This document shows, piece by piece, positions 1 through 8,526 of a DNA stretch of 32,966 nucleotides. Under the pieces are notes generated by a model that did not search any database, had not been told where the DNA came from, and saw only the letters and a program-made list of their open reading frames with translations. Position 1 is the first letter of the stretch. Each line of letters starts with the position of its first letter. The position numbers and the translations under genes were made by a program. This DNA comes from an uncultured bacterium (GTDB lineage: Bacteria > Bacillota > Clostridia > Lachnospirales > Anaerotignaceae): positions 1 through 32,966 of the forward strand of contig CAJMNV010000004.1 in assembly GCA_905214825.1 (NCBI GenBank), given 5' to 3'.

Positions 1-905
1 AATCTTATGTCATGCCTTGTAAAAATGATAAAGCCATTATCATTCGAAAACACCAGAATACCAGCCAAAAATACAATACAAAATATGTAAAAGAGCATCA
101 AATCTCTGTTGTACGACGGTTGTCAGGTGGTGGGGCAGTGTATCATGATTTGGGGAATTTGAATTTTACATTTATTGTATCAGAAAATGGGTTAGAACAG
201 TTTGATTTTGGTACATTTTGTCAGCCGGTTGTGCAAGCATTGCAAAGCTTGGGAGTTGCGGCAACATTGCATGGCAGAAATGATATGACCATTGCAGGAA
301 AAAAATTTTCAGGAAATGCACAATATGCAAAACATGGTAGAGTGATGCACCATGGTACCATATTGTTTGATAGTGATTTGACGGTGATGCAAAAAGCATT
401 GCATGTATCAGAAGATAAAATTACATCAAAAGGCGTTTCCTCTGTAAAAAGTCGTGTGACAAATGTCAAACCATATTTGAAAACAGATATTTCTTTGATA
501 GATTTCAAAAAAATATTTTTGGAAAAATTGCAAGAACAACAAAAAATCAAAATACATACTTTTACACAACAGCAGTTACAAGAGATTGAAACCATACAAA
601 AGCAAAGATATGATACATGGGAGTGGAATTATGGGGCATCTCCGCAATATGATATTGTGAAGCATAGACGAATAGAAAATTGTGGCACATTTGATGTGCA
701 TATGAATGTAAAAGATGGACACATTACTGCATTTGACATATTTGGAGATTATTTTGGAAATGGCAACAAGGCGGATTTACAAAAGATACTGCAAGGGGTT
801 GCATTGGAAGAAAAAATATTGCAACAAGCATTACAAAATATAACATTGACAGAATACTTTCATAATATGACAAATCATGATTTCATATCTTTGTTATTAT
901 TGTAA
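1..905 (+). CDS. lplA: Lipoate-protein ligase A, 5' end missing
   Basis: Ligase that activates lipoate (or octanoate) with ATP and attaches it to the lysine of lipoyl domains in 2-oxoacid dehydrogenases or glycine cleavage H protein, in the cytoplasm. The reading frame is open from base 3, and the first in-frame ATG (12) lies inside the conserved domain, so the true start is upstream of the window. About 300 residues are visible. The family hallmark RRLSGGGAVYHDLGN is present, as is the lysine-containing segment GKKFSGNAQY expected in the ligase active site. The C-terminal third resembles the accessory domain of LplA. The gene ends at a TAA and faces the LacI-family gene across a shared terminator. 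The family call is secure. Lipoate versus octanoate preference cannot be told from sequence. Confidence 0.9.
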   Translation, partial: SYVMPCKNDKAIIIRKHQNTSQKYNTKYVKEHQISVVRRLSGGGAVYHDLGNLNFTFIVSENGLEQFDFGTFCQPVVQALQSLGVAATLHGRNDMTIAGKKFSGNAQYAKHGRVMHHGTILFDSDLTVMQKALHVSEDKITSKGVSSVKSRVTNVKPYLKTDISLIDFKKIFLEKLQEQQKIKIHTFTQQQLQEIETIQKQRYDTWEWNYGASPQYDIVKHRRIENCGTFDVHMNVKDGHITAFDIFGDYFGNGNKADLQKILQGVALEEKILQQALQNITLTEYFHNMTNHDFISLLLL

Positions 906-908
906 ATA

Positions 909-945
909 AAAAAACAGACTATATTTTGTATATAGTCTGTTTTTT
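909..945. terminator. Bidirectional intrinsic terminator between lplA and the LacI-family gene
   Basis: A perfect 16-bp inverted repeat (909-924 with 930-945) around a 5-base loop. The A-run on the left and T-run on the right give a U-tract in both directions. It sits 4 bases after the lplA stop and 20 bases before the end of the convergent regulator gene, so it can serve both. Confidence 0.9.
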
Positions 946-964
946 GTGGTTCATATCAAAATTA

Positions 965-1948
965 TCATTGTGGTTTTGAAAAACGACTCATCAATATGGT
1001 GTTGCGGATACTACTTTCTGGTTCTTTTATGCGACGAAACAGTAATTTTACAGATTGTAATGCCAATTCTTTTATTGGATATAATATCAAAGGCATATTG
1101 TTTAGACTGGAAGAAGTGTAGTCATCAATCAAAAATCCCATCCATTCCATTTCATTTTGTATGGTGTGGTTGCGGTTCAAAAAATAAAGCATGGTATCCA
1201 TGGTGACTTTATTGGTGGAGGCAATGACAGCCGTACACCCCATATCTGCCAAATCGTCCATAGCATCAAAGGTGTGATTGGCAACTTTTCGTATAAAGTT
1301 ATCATTGTGTGGAATGTTGTATTTTTGCAGTACATCATGATATGCTCGAATGCGTTCGGAAATGGGATTGATTGCTGTTTGCTGATAAATCAGTCCAATG
1401 TTTTGGTGACCACGCTCTATAAAATATTCCATACCATTTGTGATGGCATCATAGTCTGATATGATAACAGAATCAAAAGGACAAGTGTTTGTATTGCGTT
1501 CCAAAAAAACGATAGGGAAATTACCTTTATCGGTTAATAAAGGGAATAATTTTTGATAATCGTCCGTTGCAGAAGCGATGATAAACCCATCAACCAAACC
1601 TGATGTAAACAACCGAATGCTATTTAATTCTTGTTCAAAATTTTCGTGTGTATTGACAATAATGATTTGATATTGATGTTTTTGGAGTAACATTTCTATA
1701 TTTTCCACTAAGGAAGAAAAAAAGCTGTTGTTGATTTCTGGAATAATCAAACCAATGGTATGCTTTTTTCCTGTTTTGAAGCCTTGTGCGAGTTTATTTG
1801 GGTGATAATTTAATTGTTTTATGGCATTAAGTACAACCTTTCGTGTGTTTTCTTTGACATTTGCACTATGGTTGATAACGTTGGATACGGTTGCAACAGA
1901 TACGCCGGCACGTGCGGCGACATCTTTTATGGTAGCTTTTTTTTGCAT
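965..1948 (-). CDS. LacI/GalR-family transcriptional regulator
   Basis: A 327-residue DNA-binding regulator. The N-terminus has the classic LacI helix-turn-helix (TIKDVAARAGVSVATVSNVI, residues about 5-24), followed by the hinge region NYHPNKLAQGF and then a type I periplasmic-binding-protein-like effector domain from about residue 60 (TIGLIIPEINNSFFSSLVE). Length is normal for the family. Start ATG at 1948 has an AGGAG site (1957-1961) in front. It is transcribed away from the ATP synthase operon. A LacI-type palindrome lies in its own leader and a better one at the atp promoter, so it probably controls itself and perhaps atp. The effector is unknown; binding-domain sequence alone does not show a sugar or other ligand. 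CcpA is a relative, but the domain is too divergent to call it CcpA. Confidence 0.9.
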   Translation of the reverse strand: MQKKATIKDVAARAGVSVATVSNVINHSANVKENTRKVVLNAIKQLNYHPNKLAQGFKTGKKHTIGLIIPEINNSFFSSLVENIEMLLQKHQYQIIIVNTHENFEQELNSIRLFTSGLVDGFIIASATDDYQKLFPLLTDKGNFPIVFLERNTNTCPFDSVIISDYDAITNGMEYFIERGHQNIGLIYQQTAINPISERIRAYHDVLQKYNIPHNDNFIRKVANHTFDAMDDLADMGCTAVIASTNKVTMDTMLYFLNRNHTIQNEMEWMGFLIDDYTSSSLNNMPLILYPIKELALQSVKLLFRRIKEPESSIRNTILMSRFSKPQ

Positions 1949-1964
1949 ATATAAAAACTCCTTT

Positions 1965-1980
1965 ATTATAACGTTTCAAA
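1965..1980. promoter_or_regulatory. Probable LacI-type operator in the regulator's own leader
   Basis: On the minus strand this reads TTTGAAACGTTATAAT, centred on the CG at 1972-1973. It is an imperfect dyad (5 of 8 positions) whose left half GAAACG is shared with the site at 2269-2284. It lies between the regulator's predicted promoter and its ribosome site, consistent with autoregulation. The assignment is by similarity to LacI-family operators and by position. Confidence 0.5.
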
Positions 1981-2037
1981 ACAAAAAAATTTATTTTCAG
2001 TAAGATATAAAAATATAGTATGATGATATTATATATT

Positions 2038-2065
2038 ATTATATAGTATATGAATCAAATGTCAA
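2038..2065 (-). promoter_or_regulatory. Predicted promoter of the LacI-family gene
   Basis: On the minus strand there is TTGACA (2060-2065), a 16-base spacer, then TATAAT (2038-2043), a full match to the vegetative consensus. Transcription would start near 2031, giving a leader of about 80 bases that contains the operator-like dyad at 1965-1980. Confidence 0.75.
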
Positions 2066-2230
2066 CCATAGCAAAGCAAACTAAAAATTGTATAGAGTAT
2101 ATAAAAAAATGTAAAAAAATATGAATAGATATAGATGGAATTTATGTATTTTATTTATTGTTTATATAAAATATATGAAATCAAGAGAATAAAATGGTAT
2201 GTTTTGGGTCTTTATTGTTATATTTTTAAC

Positions 2231-2258
2231 TTGACAGAAGAAAAAGAAAGCATATAAT
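2231..2258 (+). promoter_or_regulatory. Predicted promoter of the ATP synthase operon
   Basis: TTGACA (2231-2236), 16-base spacer, TATAAT (2253-2258): a full match to the vegetative consensus, 55 bases before atpB. Predicted start is around 2265, directly at the LacI-type palindrome. The stretch 2066-2230 between the two divergent promoters is very AT-rich and shows no gene. Confidence 0.85.
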
Positions 2259-2268
2259 CATATATATT

Positions 2269-2284
2269 ATTGAAACGTTTTAAT
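2269..2284. promoter_or_regulatory. LacI-type operator at the atp transcription start
   Basis: ATTGAAACGTTTTAAT is a near-perfect dyad (7 of 8 positions) centred on the CG at 2276-2277, the layout LacI/GalR-family proteins bind. It begins about 11 bases after the -10 box, so a bound protein would block RNA polymerase. The adjacent divergent LacI-family gene is the obvious candidate binder. CcpA is a weaker alternative, since the outer TG...CA of a catabolite site is replaced by TT...AA. Confidence 0.65.
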
Positions 2285-2313
2285 AAAAACAAAGCAAAGT
2301 AGGTGAAGTTCGT

Positions 2314-3003
2314 ATGGAAGCATTGGCACAAGAGTTGATTGAGAAACTAAATTGCAAAACTGCATTTGAAATTCCGCTGTTTGGTGGCATACCAGTTCCT
2401 GAGTCGGCTGTTGTTACATGGATTATCATCATTGCATTGACGGTAGTCTGTGCGATATGTACAAGGAATTTGCAAGTGATACCAACAACCAAAAGACAAC
2501 TGGTGCTAGAAACCATTGTGGAGGGTATCCATAAATTTTTCTATGACATATTGGGCGAAAAGGGAAGTTGTTATATTCCGTTGTTGGCAAGTATTGTCAT
2601 TTATATTGGTTGTGCCAATATGATTGGTATATTTGGTTTGACGCCACCAACAAAGGACTTGAATGTCACCGCAGGCTTGGCATTGGTCAGCATTTTGATG
2701 ATTGAATTTTCGGCAATCCGAGCAAAAGGGGCAAAAGGTTTTGTGAAAAGTTTGGCAGAACCTATGCCGTTGGTAGCACCATTGAACGTTTTGGAAATAT
2801 TCATTCGTCCATTATCGCTTTGTATGCGTTTGTTTGGCAATATATTGGGCGGTTTTGTGGTCGTGGAATTGATACGAATGATTGTACCAGTAATTATTCC
2901 AATTCCATTTCATTTTTACTTTGACTTTTTTGATGGTTTGATACAAGCATATGTATTTGTATTTTTGACAGCATTATTTATCAATGAGGCAATAGAAGAT
3001 TAA
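2314..3003 (+). CDS. atpB: ATP synthase Fo subunit a
   Basis: Membrane subunit that forms the two ion half-channels beside the c-ring. It has 229 residues with several hydrophobic helices. The essential arginine sits in the conserved helix RPLSLCMRLFGNILGG, equivalent to Arg210 of E. coli AtpB, and the C-terminal helix segment FDGLIQAYVFVFLTALFI is typical. Start ATG at 2314 follows an AGGTGA site (2301-2306). First gene of the operon. No atpI (the usual small membrane assembly gene) precedes it; the upstream neighbour is the divergent LacI-family gene. Confidence 0.96.
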   Translation: MEALAQELIEKLNCKTAFEIPLFGGIPVPESAVVTWIIIIALTVVCAICTRNLQVIPTTKRQLVLETIVEGIHKFFYDILGEKGSCYIPLLASIVIYIGCANMIGIFGLTPPTKDLNVTAGLALVSILMIEFSAIRAKGAKGFVKSLAEPMPLVAPLNVLEIFIRPLSLCMRLFGNILGGFVVVELIRMIVPVIIPIPFHFYFDFFDGLIQAYVFVFLTALFINEAIED

Positions 3004-3037
3004 AAAATGGAAACAAAAAGAAAGCGAGGAATTGATT

Positions 3038-3259
3038 ATGGATTTGATAGCATTGGGTGCGGGTGTTGCGGTATTGGCTTGTGCAGGAGCAGGTGTTGGG
3101 ATTGGTATTGCAACGTCAAAAGCGGCAGAAGCAGTTGCAAGACAACCAGAAGCAAAAAAAGACATCAATAAAATATTGCTTTTGGGTTGTGCTTTGGCAG
3201 AAGCAACAGCAATTTATGGTTTTGTTATTGCAATTTTGATTATCATGTTTTTGAAATAA
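3038..3259 (+). CDS. atpE: ATP synthase Fo subunit c
   Basis: Proteolipid that builds the rotating c-ring; 73 residues, two helices joined by the conserved polar loop ARQPEAKKDI. The ion-carrying glutamate lies in helix 2 (ALAEATAIYG). Compared with the sodium-binding c subunit of Ilyobacter, the helix-1 glutamine position is isoleucine (GIGIATSKAAE) and the serine after the glutamate is alanine, while the following threonine and the tyrosine are kept. This argues for proton rather than sodium coupling. Start ATG 3038 is preferred to the in-frame TTG at 3032 because GAGGA (3026-3030) is then at normal distance. Confidence 0.95.
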   Translation: MDLIALGAGVAVLACAGAGVGIGIATSKAAEAVARQPEAKKDINKILLLGCALAEATAIYGFVIAILIIMFLK

Positions 3260-3272
3260 GGAGGTATTCCTT

Positions 3273-3758
3273 ATGCTGACATTGGATTTAAATATTATTT
3301 GGACATTGATTGATTTGGCTGTGATGTTTTTGGTGTTACGACATTTTTTGTTTCGCCCTGTTAATCAAGTGCTACAAAAAAGACAAGAAATGATAGAAAG
3401 TGATTTGCAAGATGCACAAAAAAACAAGCAGCAGGCACAAGAATTGAAATTGTCTTATGAAAAAGTCATGGCAGATGTGCGACAAGAAGAACTGGCACTG
3501 TTGGCAAAAGCAAAAGAAAATGCAAAAGAACAATATCAGAGTATGATAGAAGAAGCAAAAGTGGATGTACAGAAGTTCAGAAAAAATGCAGAACAAAGCA
3601 TACAAGAACAAAAACAAAAAGTAATGCAAGATTTGCAAAAAAACACAGCCGATATGGTGATATTGGCAGCACAAAAGGTGACAGAACAACAAATGACACC
3701 ACAAGCCAATCAGCATATCATAGATGCCTTTTTGGCTGAGGCAGGTGAAAAACAATGA
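3273..3758 (+). CDS. atpF: ATP synthase Fo subunit b
   Basis: Peripheral stalk subunit that keeps F1 from turning; 161 residues. One N-terminal membrane helix (about residues 7-25, WTLIDLAVMFLVLRHFLF) is followed by a long charged coiled coil rich in Lys, Glu and Gln, the normal AtpF build. A strong AAGGAGGT site precedes ATG 3273. The stop overlaps the atpH start (ATGA), implying translational coupling between the two stalk subunits. Confidence 0.95.
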   Translation: MLTLDLNIIWTLIDLAVMFLVLRHFLFRPVNQVLQKRQEMIESDLQDAQKNKQQAQELKLSYEKVMADVRQEELALLAKAKENAKEQYQSMIEEAKVDVQKFRKNAEQSIQEQKQKVMQDLQKNTADMVILAAQKVTEQQMTPQANQHIIDAFLAEAGEKQ

Positions 3759-4267
3759 TGTACATAGTAGATATATATGCAAAAGTATTGATGGAAAGCG
3801 GCATTTCTGCGAAAGCATTGACAGATTGTTGTACTGTGTTGCAAACGTGTCCTGTGTTATGGGAAACATTGTGTAACCCAACAGTGACAAAAAAAGAAAA
3901 ACAAAATGTAATCAAAAGGATATTTACAGGTGAAATCATATCATTTTTGGAAGTGCTATGTGACAATGGAAAAATGACGTTGTTGTTTGCCATACAAAAA
4001 GCATACCATGATTTGTTGCAACAAAAAGAAGGTATTGGCACAGCAACAGTATATTATACGATGTTACCAGAACAATCACAAAAAGATGCCATTGCACAGA
4101 TGTTATGCAAATTGGAACACAAAAAAGAATTTGTATTGCATTGGCAAGAAGATAAAACATTGCTAGGCGGTATTTGCATACAATGTGGCAACAAACAATA
4201 CGACAGAAGTATAAGAAACAGCTTGAATCTGTTGCGAAAAAACTTGGTACAGGGGGTGAAGGCATGA
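3755..4267 (+). CDS. atpH: ATP synthase F1 subunit delta
   Basis: Connects the peripheral stalk to the top of F1; 170 residues, normal length. The N-terminus (IVDIYAKVLMESGISAKAL) fits the family pattern of 'YAKAL'-type openings, and the C-terminal segment with GGICIQCGNKQYDRSIRNSLN matches the conserved delta motif (GG..i..g....D.Si...L). Start ATG at 3755 overlaps the atpF stop; a second ATG follows immediately (3758) and could be used. Position between atpF and atpA supports the call, since delta is weakly conserved. Confidence 0.93.
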   Translation: MMYIVDIYAKVLMESGISAKALTDCCTVLQTCPVLWETLCNPTVTKKEKQNVIKRIFTGEIISFLEVLCDNGKMTLLFAIQKAYHDLLQQKEGIGTATVYYTMLPEQSQKDAIAQMLCKLEHKKEFVLHWQEDKTLLGGICIQCGNKQYDRSIRNSLNLLRKNLVQGVKA

Positions 4268-5775
4268 CAAGTTTCAAACCAGAAGAAATTGTTTCGATAT
4301 TAAAAGAAGAAATCAATCAGTTTGCAGTCAAAACAGATGTCAAAGAAACGGGTACCGTTATCCAAGTGGGTGATGGTATTGCAACGGTATATGGTTTGGA
4401 AAATGCCATGTATGGTGAAATTATACTGTTTGACCATGACATCAAAGGTATGGTGCAAAAAATAGAAAGAAAAACCGTTGGTTGTATATTGTTTGGTTCT
4501 GATGTACAAATCAAAGAGGGGTCGCAAGCGTATCGTACGAATAGACGTGCTGGTATTTCTGTTGGAGAAGGTATCATTGGACGTGTGGTAGATGCCTTGG
4601 GACAGCCCATTGATGGTAAAGGAGCTTTTGAAACAGATGCGTTTTTGTATATTGAACAAGAAGCACCAGATATTATTTCTCGTGAACCAGTCAACCAACC
4701 TTTGCAAACAGGGATACTTGCCATTGATGCCATGTTTCCCATTGGCAGAGGACAAAGAGAATTGATTATTGGAGATAGACAGACAGGAAAAACAGCTATT
4801 GCCATTGATACCATATTAAATCAAAAAGGACAAGATGTGATTTGTATTTATGTGGGTATTGGGCAAAAAGCGTCTACAGTGAGCAATTTGGTCACAACAT
4901 TGAAAAAACATGGAGCAATGGAATATTCCATTGTGTTATCATCTCCAGCAAGTGATACAGCACCTTTGCAATATGTGGCACCATATTCTGGTACAGCAAT
5001 CGGTGAGTATTTTATGAAACGTGGGAAAGATGTTTTGATTGTATATGATGATTTGTCAAAACATGCGGTGGCATATCGTACCATATCCTTGCTTTTGAAA
5101 CGGCCACCTGGTAGAGAGGCATATCCTGGTGATGTATTTTATTTACATTCCAGGTTGTTGGAACGCTCTTGTCATTTGAGTAAACAACATGGTGGTGGTT
5201 CTATGACTGCATTGCCGATTATTGAAACATTGGCAGGAGATGTGTCTGCATATATCCCAACAAATGTGATTTCTATTACAGATGGACAGATATTTTTGGA
5301 AAGTAGTTTGTTTTTCTCTGGTGTAAGACCTGCGGTAAATGTGGGGCTTTCTGTTTCCAGAGTGGGTGGTGCGGCACAGACAAATGTGATGAAAAAAGTT
5401 TCAGGCAGTTTGCGTATTGATTTGGCACAATATCGCGAAATGGAAGTGTTTACACAATTTAGTTCCGATTTAGACCCTACCACAAAAGAAACATTGGAAT
5501 ATGGAAAATCCTTGATAGAAATACTCAAACAACCTATTTGTCAACCGAAAAAATTATCAGAACAAATTATATTGCTTTGTGTGGTACAGTCTAAAATGTT
5601 GATGGGGATGTCGGCACAACAAATCAAAACATTTGTTGTGGGATTATTGGAATATTTTAAAAGGAAATATCCAGAAATTGGAGAACAAATCATGGAAACA
5701 AAAACATATTCCATAGAATTGAAACAACAAATATGCAAAGTTGCCATGGAATACAAAGAGCAGGTGAATGGCTGA
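4264..5775 (+). CDS. atpA: ATP synthase F1 subunit alpha
   Basis: Regulatory nucleotide-binding subunit of the F1 hexamer; 503 residues, the usual length. Walker A GDRQTGKT lies at about 170-177, and the family segment LYVAPYSG-like (LQYVAPYSGTAIGEYF) and RPPGREAYPGDVFYLHSRLLER are intact, the latter with the ATP synthase alpha/beta signature region nearby. Start ATG 4264 overlaps the atpH stop (ATGA) and has a G-rich site at 4252-4257. An in-frame ATG at 4174 would add 30 residues that duplicate the end of atpH in another frame and do not resemble alpha, so it was rejected. Confidence 0.96.
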   Translation: MTSFKPEEIVSILKEEINQFAVKTDVKETGTVIQVGDGIATVYGLENAMYGEIILFDHDIKGMVQKIERKTVGCILFGSDVQIKEGSQAYRTNRRAGISVGEGIIGRVVDALGQPIDGKGAFETDAFLYIEQEAPDIISREPVNQPLQTGILAIDAMFPIGRGQRELIIGDRQTGKTAIAIDTILNQKGQDVICIYVGIGQKASTVSNLVTTLKKHGAMEYSIVLSSPASDTAPLQYVAPYSGTAIGEYFMKRGKDVLIVYDDLSKHAVAYRTISLLLKRPPGREAYPGDVFYLHSRLLERSCHLSKQHGGGSMTALPIIETLAGDVSAYIPTNVISITDGQIFLESSLFFSGVRPAVNVGLSVSRVGGAAQTNVMKKVSGSLRIDLAQYREMEVFTQFSSDLDPTTKETLEYGKSLIEILKQPICQPKKLSEQIILLCVVQSKMLMGMSAQQIKTFVVGLLEYFKRKYPEIGEQIMETKTYSIELKQQICKVAMEYKEQVNG

Positions 5776-6653
5776 TGGCAAGTGTCAAAGAAATTCAAGA
5801 CAGAATGAGAAGTGTGCAAGATACAAGAAAAATTACAAATGCGATGTATTTGATTTCTTCTTCTAAATTGAAGAAAGCAAAAAAAAGATTAGATGAAACA
5901 ATACCATATTTTTCATTGTTGGAGTCTACCATTGCGGCGATTGTTGACCACACCCCTCGTACATTGGAACATAAATATTTTGACCAAAGAAAAGATAAAA
6001 AAGTCAGAAATGAAGGATATTTGGTTATCACAGGGGATAAAGGACTTTGTGGGGCATATAACCACAACGTGATACGATTGGCGGAACAACATATTGTAGA
6101 AAATAAAAGTCATTCTCTGTTTGTTGTGGGAGAAATCGGCAGAAGATATTTCAAAAAAAAGGGGTATCATGTGGAAAGAGAATTCTTGTATACAGCACAA
6201 AAACCAAATATACATCGTTCGGGGGCGATTTCAGAAACATTGCTTGCATTGTTTGAACAAGGGCAGTTAGACGATATTTATTTGGTGTATACAGAAAGCA
6301 TTTCTCCTATGGTTTCAAAACCAAAGATGTTAAAAGTATTGCCATTGGAACAGCATTTATTTGAACAAGCAAAACATGATAGATTTGTACAAACAACAGA
6401 ATTTTCACCTTGTCCAGAAGTTGTATTGGATAGATTGGTGCCAAACTATGTCAGAGGTTTGATATTTGGGGCATTGATTTCATCTTTTTCAAGCGAACAA
6501 AATAGTCGTATGATGGCGATGAATGCAGCAACAAAAAGTGCAGATGATATGCTGGCGGCGTTGTCTTTGGCATACAACAGAGCAAGACAGGCAAACATTA
6601 CACAAGAAATGAATGAAATTGTTGGCGGCAGTCAGTATTTTGGCACAGAATGA
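5775..6653 (+). CDS. atpG: ATP synthase F1 subunit gamma
   Basis: Central rotor shaft that drives conformational change in the catalytic subunits; 292 residues. The N-terminal helix (VKEIQDRMRSVQDTRKITNAM) and the C-terminal helix (RMMAMNAATKSADDML through ARQANITQEMNEIVGG) form the coiled coil expected of AtpG. The 7 residues after VGG (SQYFGTE) are a slight extension compared with the common ending. Start ATG 5775 shares a base with the atpA stop (TGATG) and has AGGTGA (5762-5767) in front, so the upstream in-frame start at 5733 is not needed. Confidence 0.95.
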   Translation: MASVKEIQDRMRSVQDTRKITNAMYLISSSKLKKAKKRLDETIPYFSLLESTIAAIVDHTPRTLEHKYFDQRKDKKVRNEGYLVITGDKGLCGAYNHNVIRLAEQHIVENKSHSLFVVGEIGRRYFKKKGYHVEREFLYTAQKPNIHRSGAISETLLALFEQGQLDDIYLVYTESISPMVSKPKMLKVLPLEQHLFEQAKHDRFVQTTEFSPCPEVVLDRLVPNYVRGLIFGALISSFSSEQNSRMMAMNAATKSADDMLAALSLAYNRARQANITQEMNEIVGGSQYFGTE

Positions 6654-6669
6654 AAAGAGGTTACAGAAA

Positions 6670-8070
6670 ATGGAAACAGGAAAAATCATACAGATTACAG
6701 GCCCTGTGGTAGATGTGGCATTTGAAAACGGTGCATTGCCCGCAATCAAAGATGCATTGACTGTGGAATTGAACGGAAAAACAGCAGTCATGGAAGTGGC
6801 ACAACACTTGGGTGACAATGTGGTGCGTTGTATTATGATGGCATCTAGTGAAGGACTTTCCAAATTGCATGATGTGACAGCAACAGGCGACTCCATCAAA
6901 GTACCTGTAGGTGAAGGGGTATTGGGTAGAATGTTCAATATGCAAGGAGAAACCATTGATGGTGGAGAACAAAAAGAGTGGGAAGAAAAATGGTCAATAC
7001 ATAGAGACCCACCAAGTTTTGAAGAACAAAGCCCAGCCATAGAAATATTTGAAACAGGTATCAAAGTGATTGACTTGTTGGCCCCTTATGCAAAGGGCGG
7101 TAAAATTGGTTTATTTGGTGGTGCCGGTGTTGGGAAAACAGTATTGATACAGGAGCTCATTCATAATATTGCAACAGAACATGGTGGATATTCCATATTT
7201 ACTGGTGTTGGAGAGCGTTCCAGAGAAGGCAATGACTTATGGCATGAAATGAAAGAATCAGGTGTTATTGATAAAACAGCATTGGTGTTTGGACAGATGA
7301 ATGAGCCGCCAGGTTCCAGAATGCGTGTGGCACAGACTGGTTTGACAATGGCAGAGTATTTCAGAGATAAAGAACATAGAGATGTATTGTTATTCATTGA
7401 TAATATATTCCGTTTTATACAAGCAGGTTCCGAAGTTTCTGCATTATTGGGACGTATGCCATCTGCGGTAGGGTATCAACCAACATTGTCAAACGATGTA
7501 GGGGCATTGCAAGAAAGAATTGCATCTACAAAAAATGGTTCTATTACATCAGTACAGGCGGTTTATGTGCCTGCAGATGACTTGACAGACCCTGCACCTG
7601 CAACTACATTTGCACATTTGGACGCAACTACAGTGCTTTCCAGAAAAATTGTGGAACAGGGAATTTATCCAGCAGTTGACCCGTTGGAGTCTAGCTCTCG
7701 TATCTTGGAACCGGATATTGTGGGACAGGAGCATTATGATGTGGCAAGAAGAACACAGGAATTGTTGCAAAAATATAAAGAATTGCAAGATATTATTTCG
7801 ATATTGGGGATGGAAGAACTCGACGAAGAAGATAAACAAAGCGTATTTCGTGCAAGAAAAATACAGAAATTTTTATCACAGCCATTTTCTGTTGCAGAAA
7901 ATTTTACGGGTATACAAGGGAAATACGTACCTTTGCAAGAAACGATAAAAGGTTTCAAAGCAATTATTGATGGCGAGATGGACCAATATCCGGAAGAAGC
8001 ATTTTTTATGGTAGGAAATATAGAAGAAGTCAAACAAAAAGCGGCAACATTCCAAACAGAAAAGGTGTGA
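6670..8070 (+). CDS. atpD: ATP synthase F1 subunit beta
   Basis: Catalytic subunit where ATP is made; 466 residues. Walker A GGAGVGKT is at about 150-157, the catalytic glutamate is in GERSREGNDLWHEM (Glu at about 182), Walker B is LLFIDNIFRFIQAGSEVS, and the C-terminal region carries the DELSEED-like segment as MEELDEEDKQSV. Start ATG 6670 follows AGAGG (6656-6660); the frame extends upstream to 6613 but only over the end of atpG. All motifs are intact, so the enzyme should be active. Confidence 0.97.
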   Translation: METGKIIQITGPVVDVAFENGALPAIKDALTVELNGKTAVMEVAQHLGDNVVRCIMMASSEGLSKLHDVTATGDSIKVPVGEGVLGRMFNMQGETIDGGEQKEWEEKWSIHRDPPSFEEQSPAIEIFETGIKVIDLLAPYAKGGKIGLFGGAGVGKTVLIQELIHNIATEHGGYSIFTGVGERSREGNDLWHEMKESGVIDKTALVFGQMNEPPGSRMRVAQTGLTMAEYFRDKEHRDVLLFIDNIFRFIQAGSEVSALLGRMPSAVGYQPTLSNDVGALQERIASTKNGSITSVQAVYVPADDLTDPAPATTFAHLDATTVLSRKIVEQGIYPAVDPLESSSRILEPDIVGQEHYDVARRTQELLQKYKELQDIISILGMEELDEEDKQSVFRARKIQKFLSQPFSVAENFTGIQGKYVPLQETIKGFKAIIDGEMDQYPEEAFFMVGNIEEVKQKAATFQTEKV

Positions 8071-8076
8071 GAAAGC

Positions 8077-8478
8077 ATGGCAAAAACATTTGATTTGAAA
8101 ATTGTTGCCAGTGACAAAGTGTTTTATGAAGGTGTTTGTGAACATCTTATTATTCCTGCCATTGATGGCACAATGGGGATATTGGCAGGACATGAAAATA
8201 CAGTGACAACCATTGAATCTGGGGAGTTGAATTTTCAAGTAGATGGTGTTTGGAGAAAAGCGGCTGTCACAGAAGGTTTTATTGAAATCATGCCGCAAGA
8301 AGTAATACTTTTGGTGGATACAGCAGAACTGCCAGAGCAAATTGACATCAAAAGGGCAGAATTGGCAAAAGAAAGAGCAAAAGAACGTATGCGACAAAAA
8401 CAAAGTATGCAAGAATATTATTATACAAAAGCGGCTTTGTCCCGTGCAATGGCTCGTTTGAAAGTGGCACAAAAATGA
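8077..8478 (+). CDS. atpC: ATP synthase F1 subunit epsilon
   Basis: Small rotor subunit that couples gamma to the c-ring and can inhibit ATP hydrolysis; 133 residues. It has the N-terminal beta-sandwich (FDLKIVASDKVFYEGVCEHLIIPAIDGTMGILAGHEN) and a full C-terminal helical hairpin (AELAKERAKERMRQ onward), the part used for autoinhibition. Last gene of the operon, 6 bases after atpD and followed by a strong terminator. Confidence 0.95.
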   Translation: MAKTFDLKIVASDKVFYEGVCEHLIIPAIDGTMGILAGHENTVTTIESGELNFQVDGVWRKAAVTEGFIEIMPQEVILLVDTAELPEQIDIKRAELAKERAKERMRQKQSMQEYYYTKAALSRAMARLKVAQK

Positions 8479-8526
8479 AAAATATAAGCATACTGTCAAT
8501 CAGGCGGTTTCATAACAAAACAGTAC

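Noticed and set aside
2269..2284. Catabolite-repression (cre) site for CcpA at the atp promoter
   Set aside because: The outer TG...CA pair of the cre consensus is TT...AA on both sides; a site for the local LacI-family regulator fits better, although CcpA is not fully excluded.
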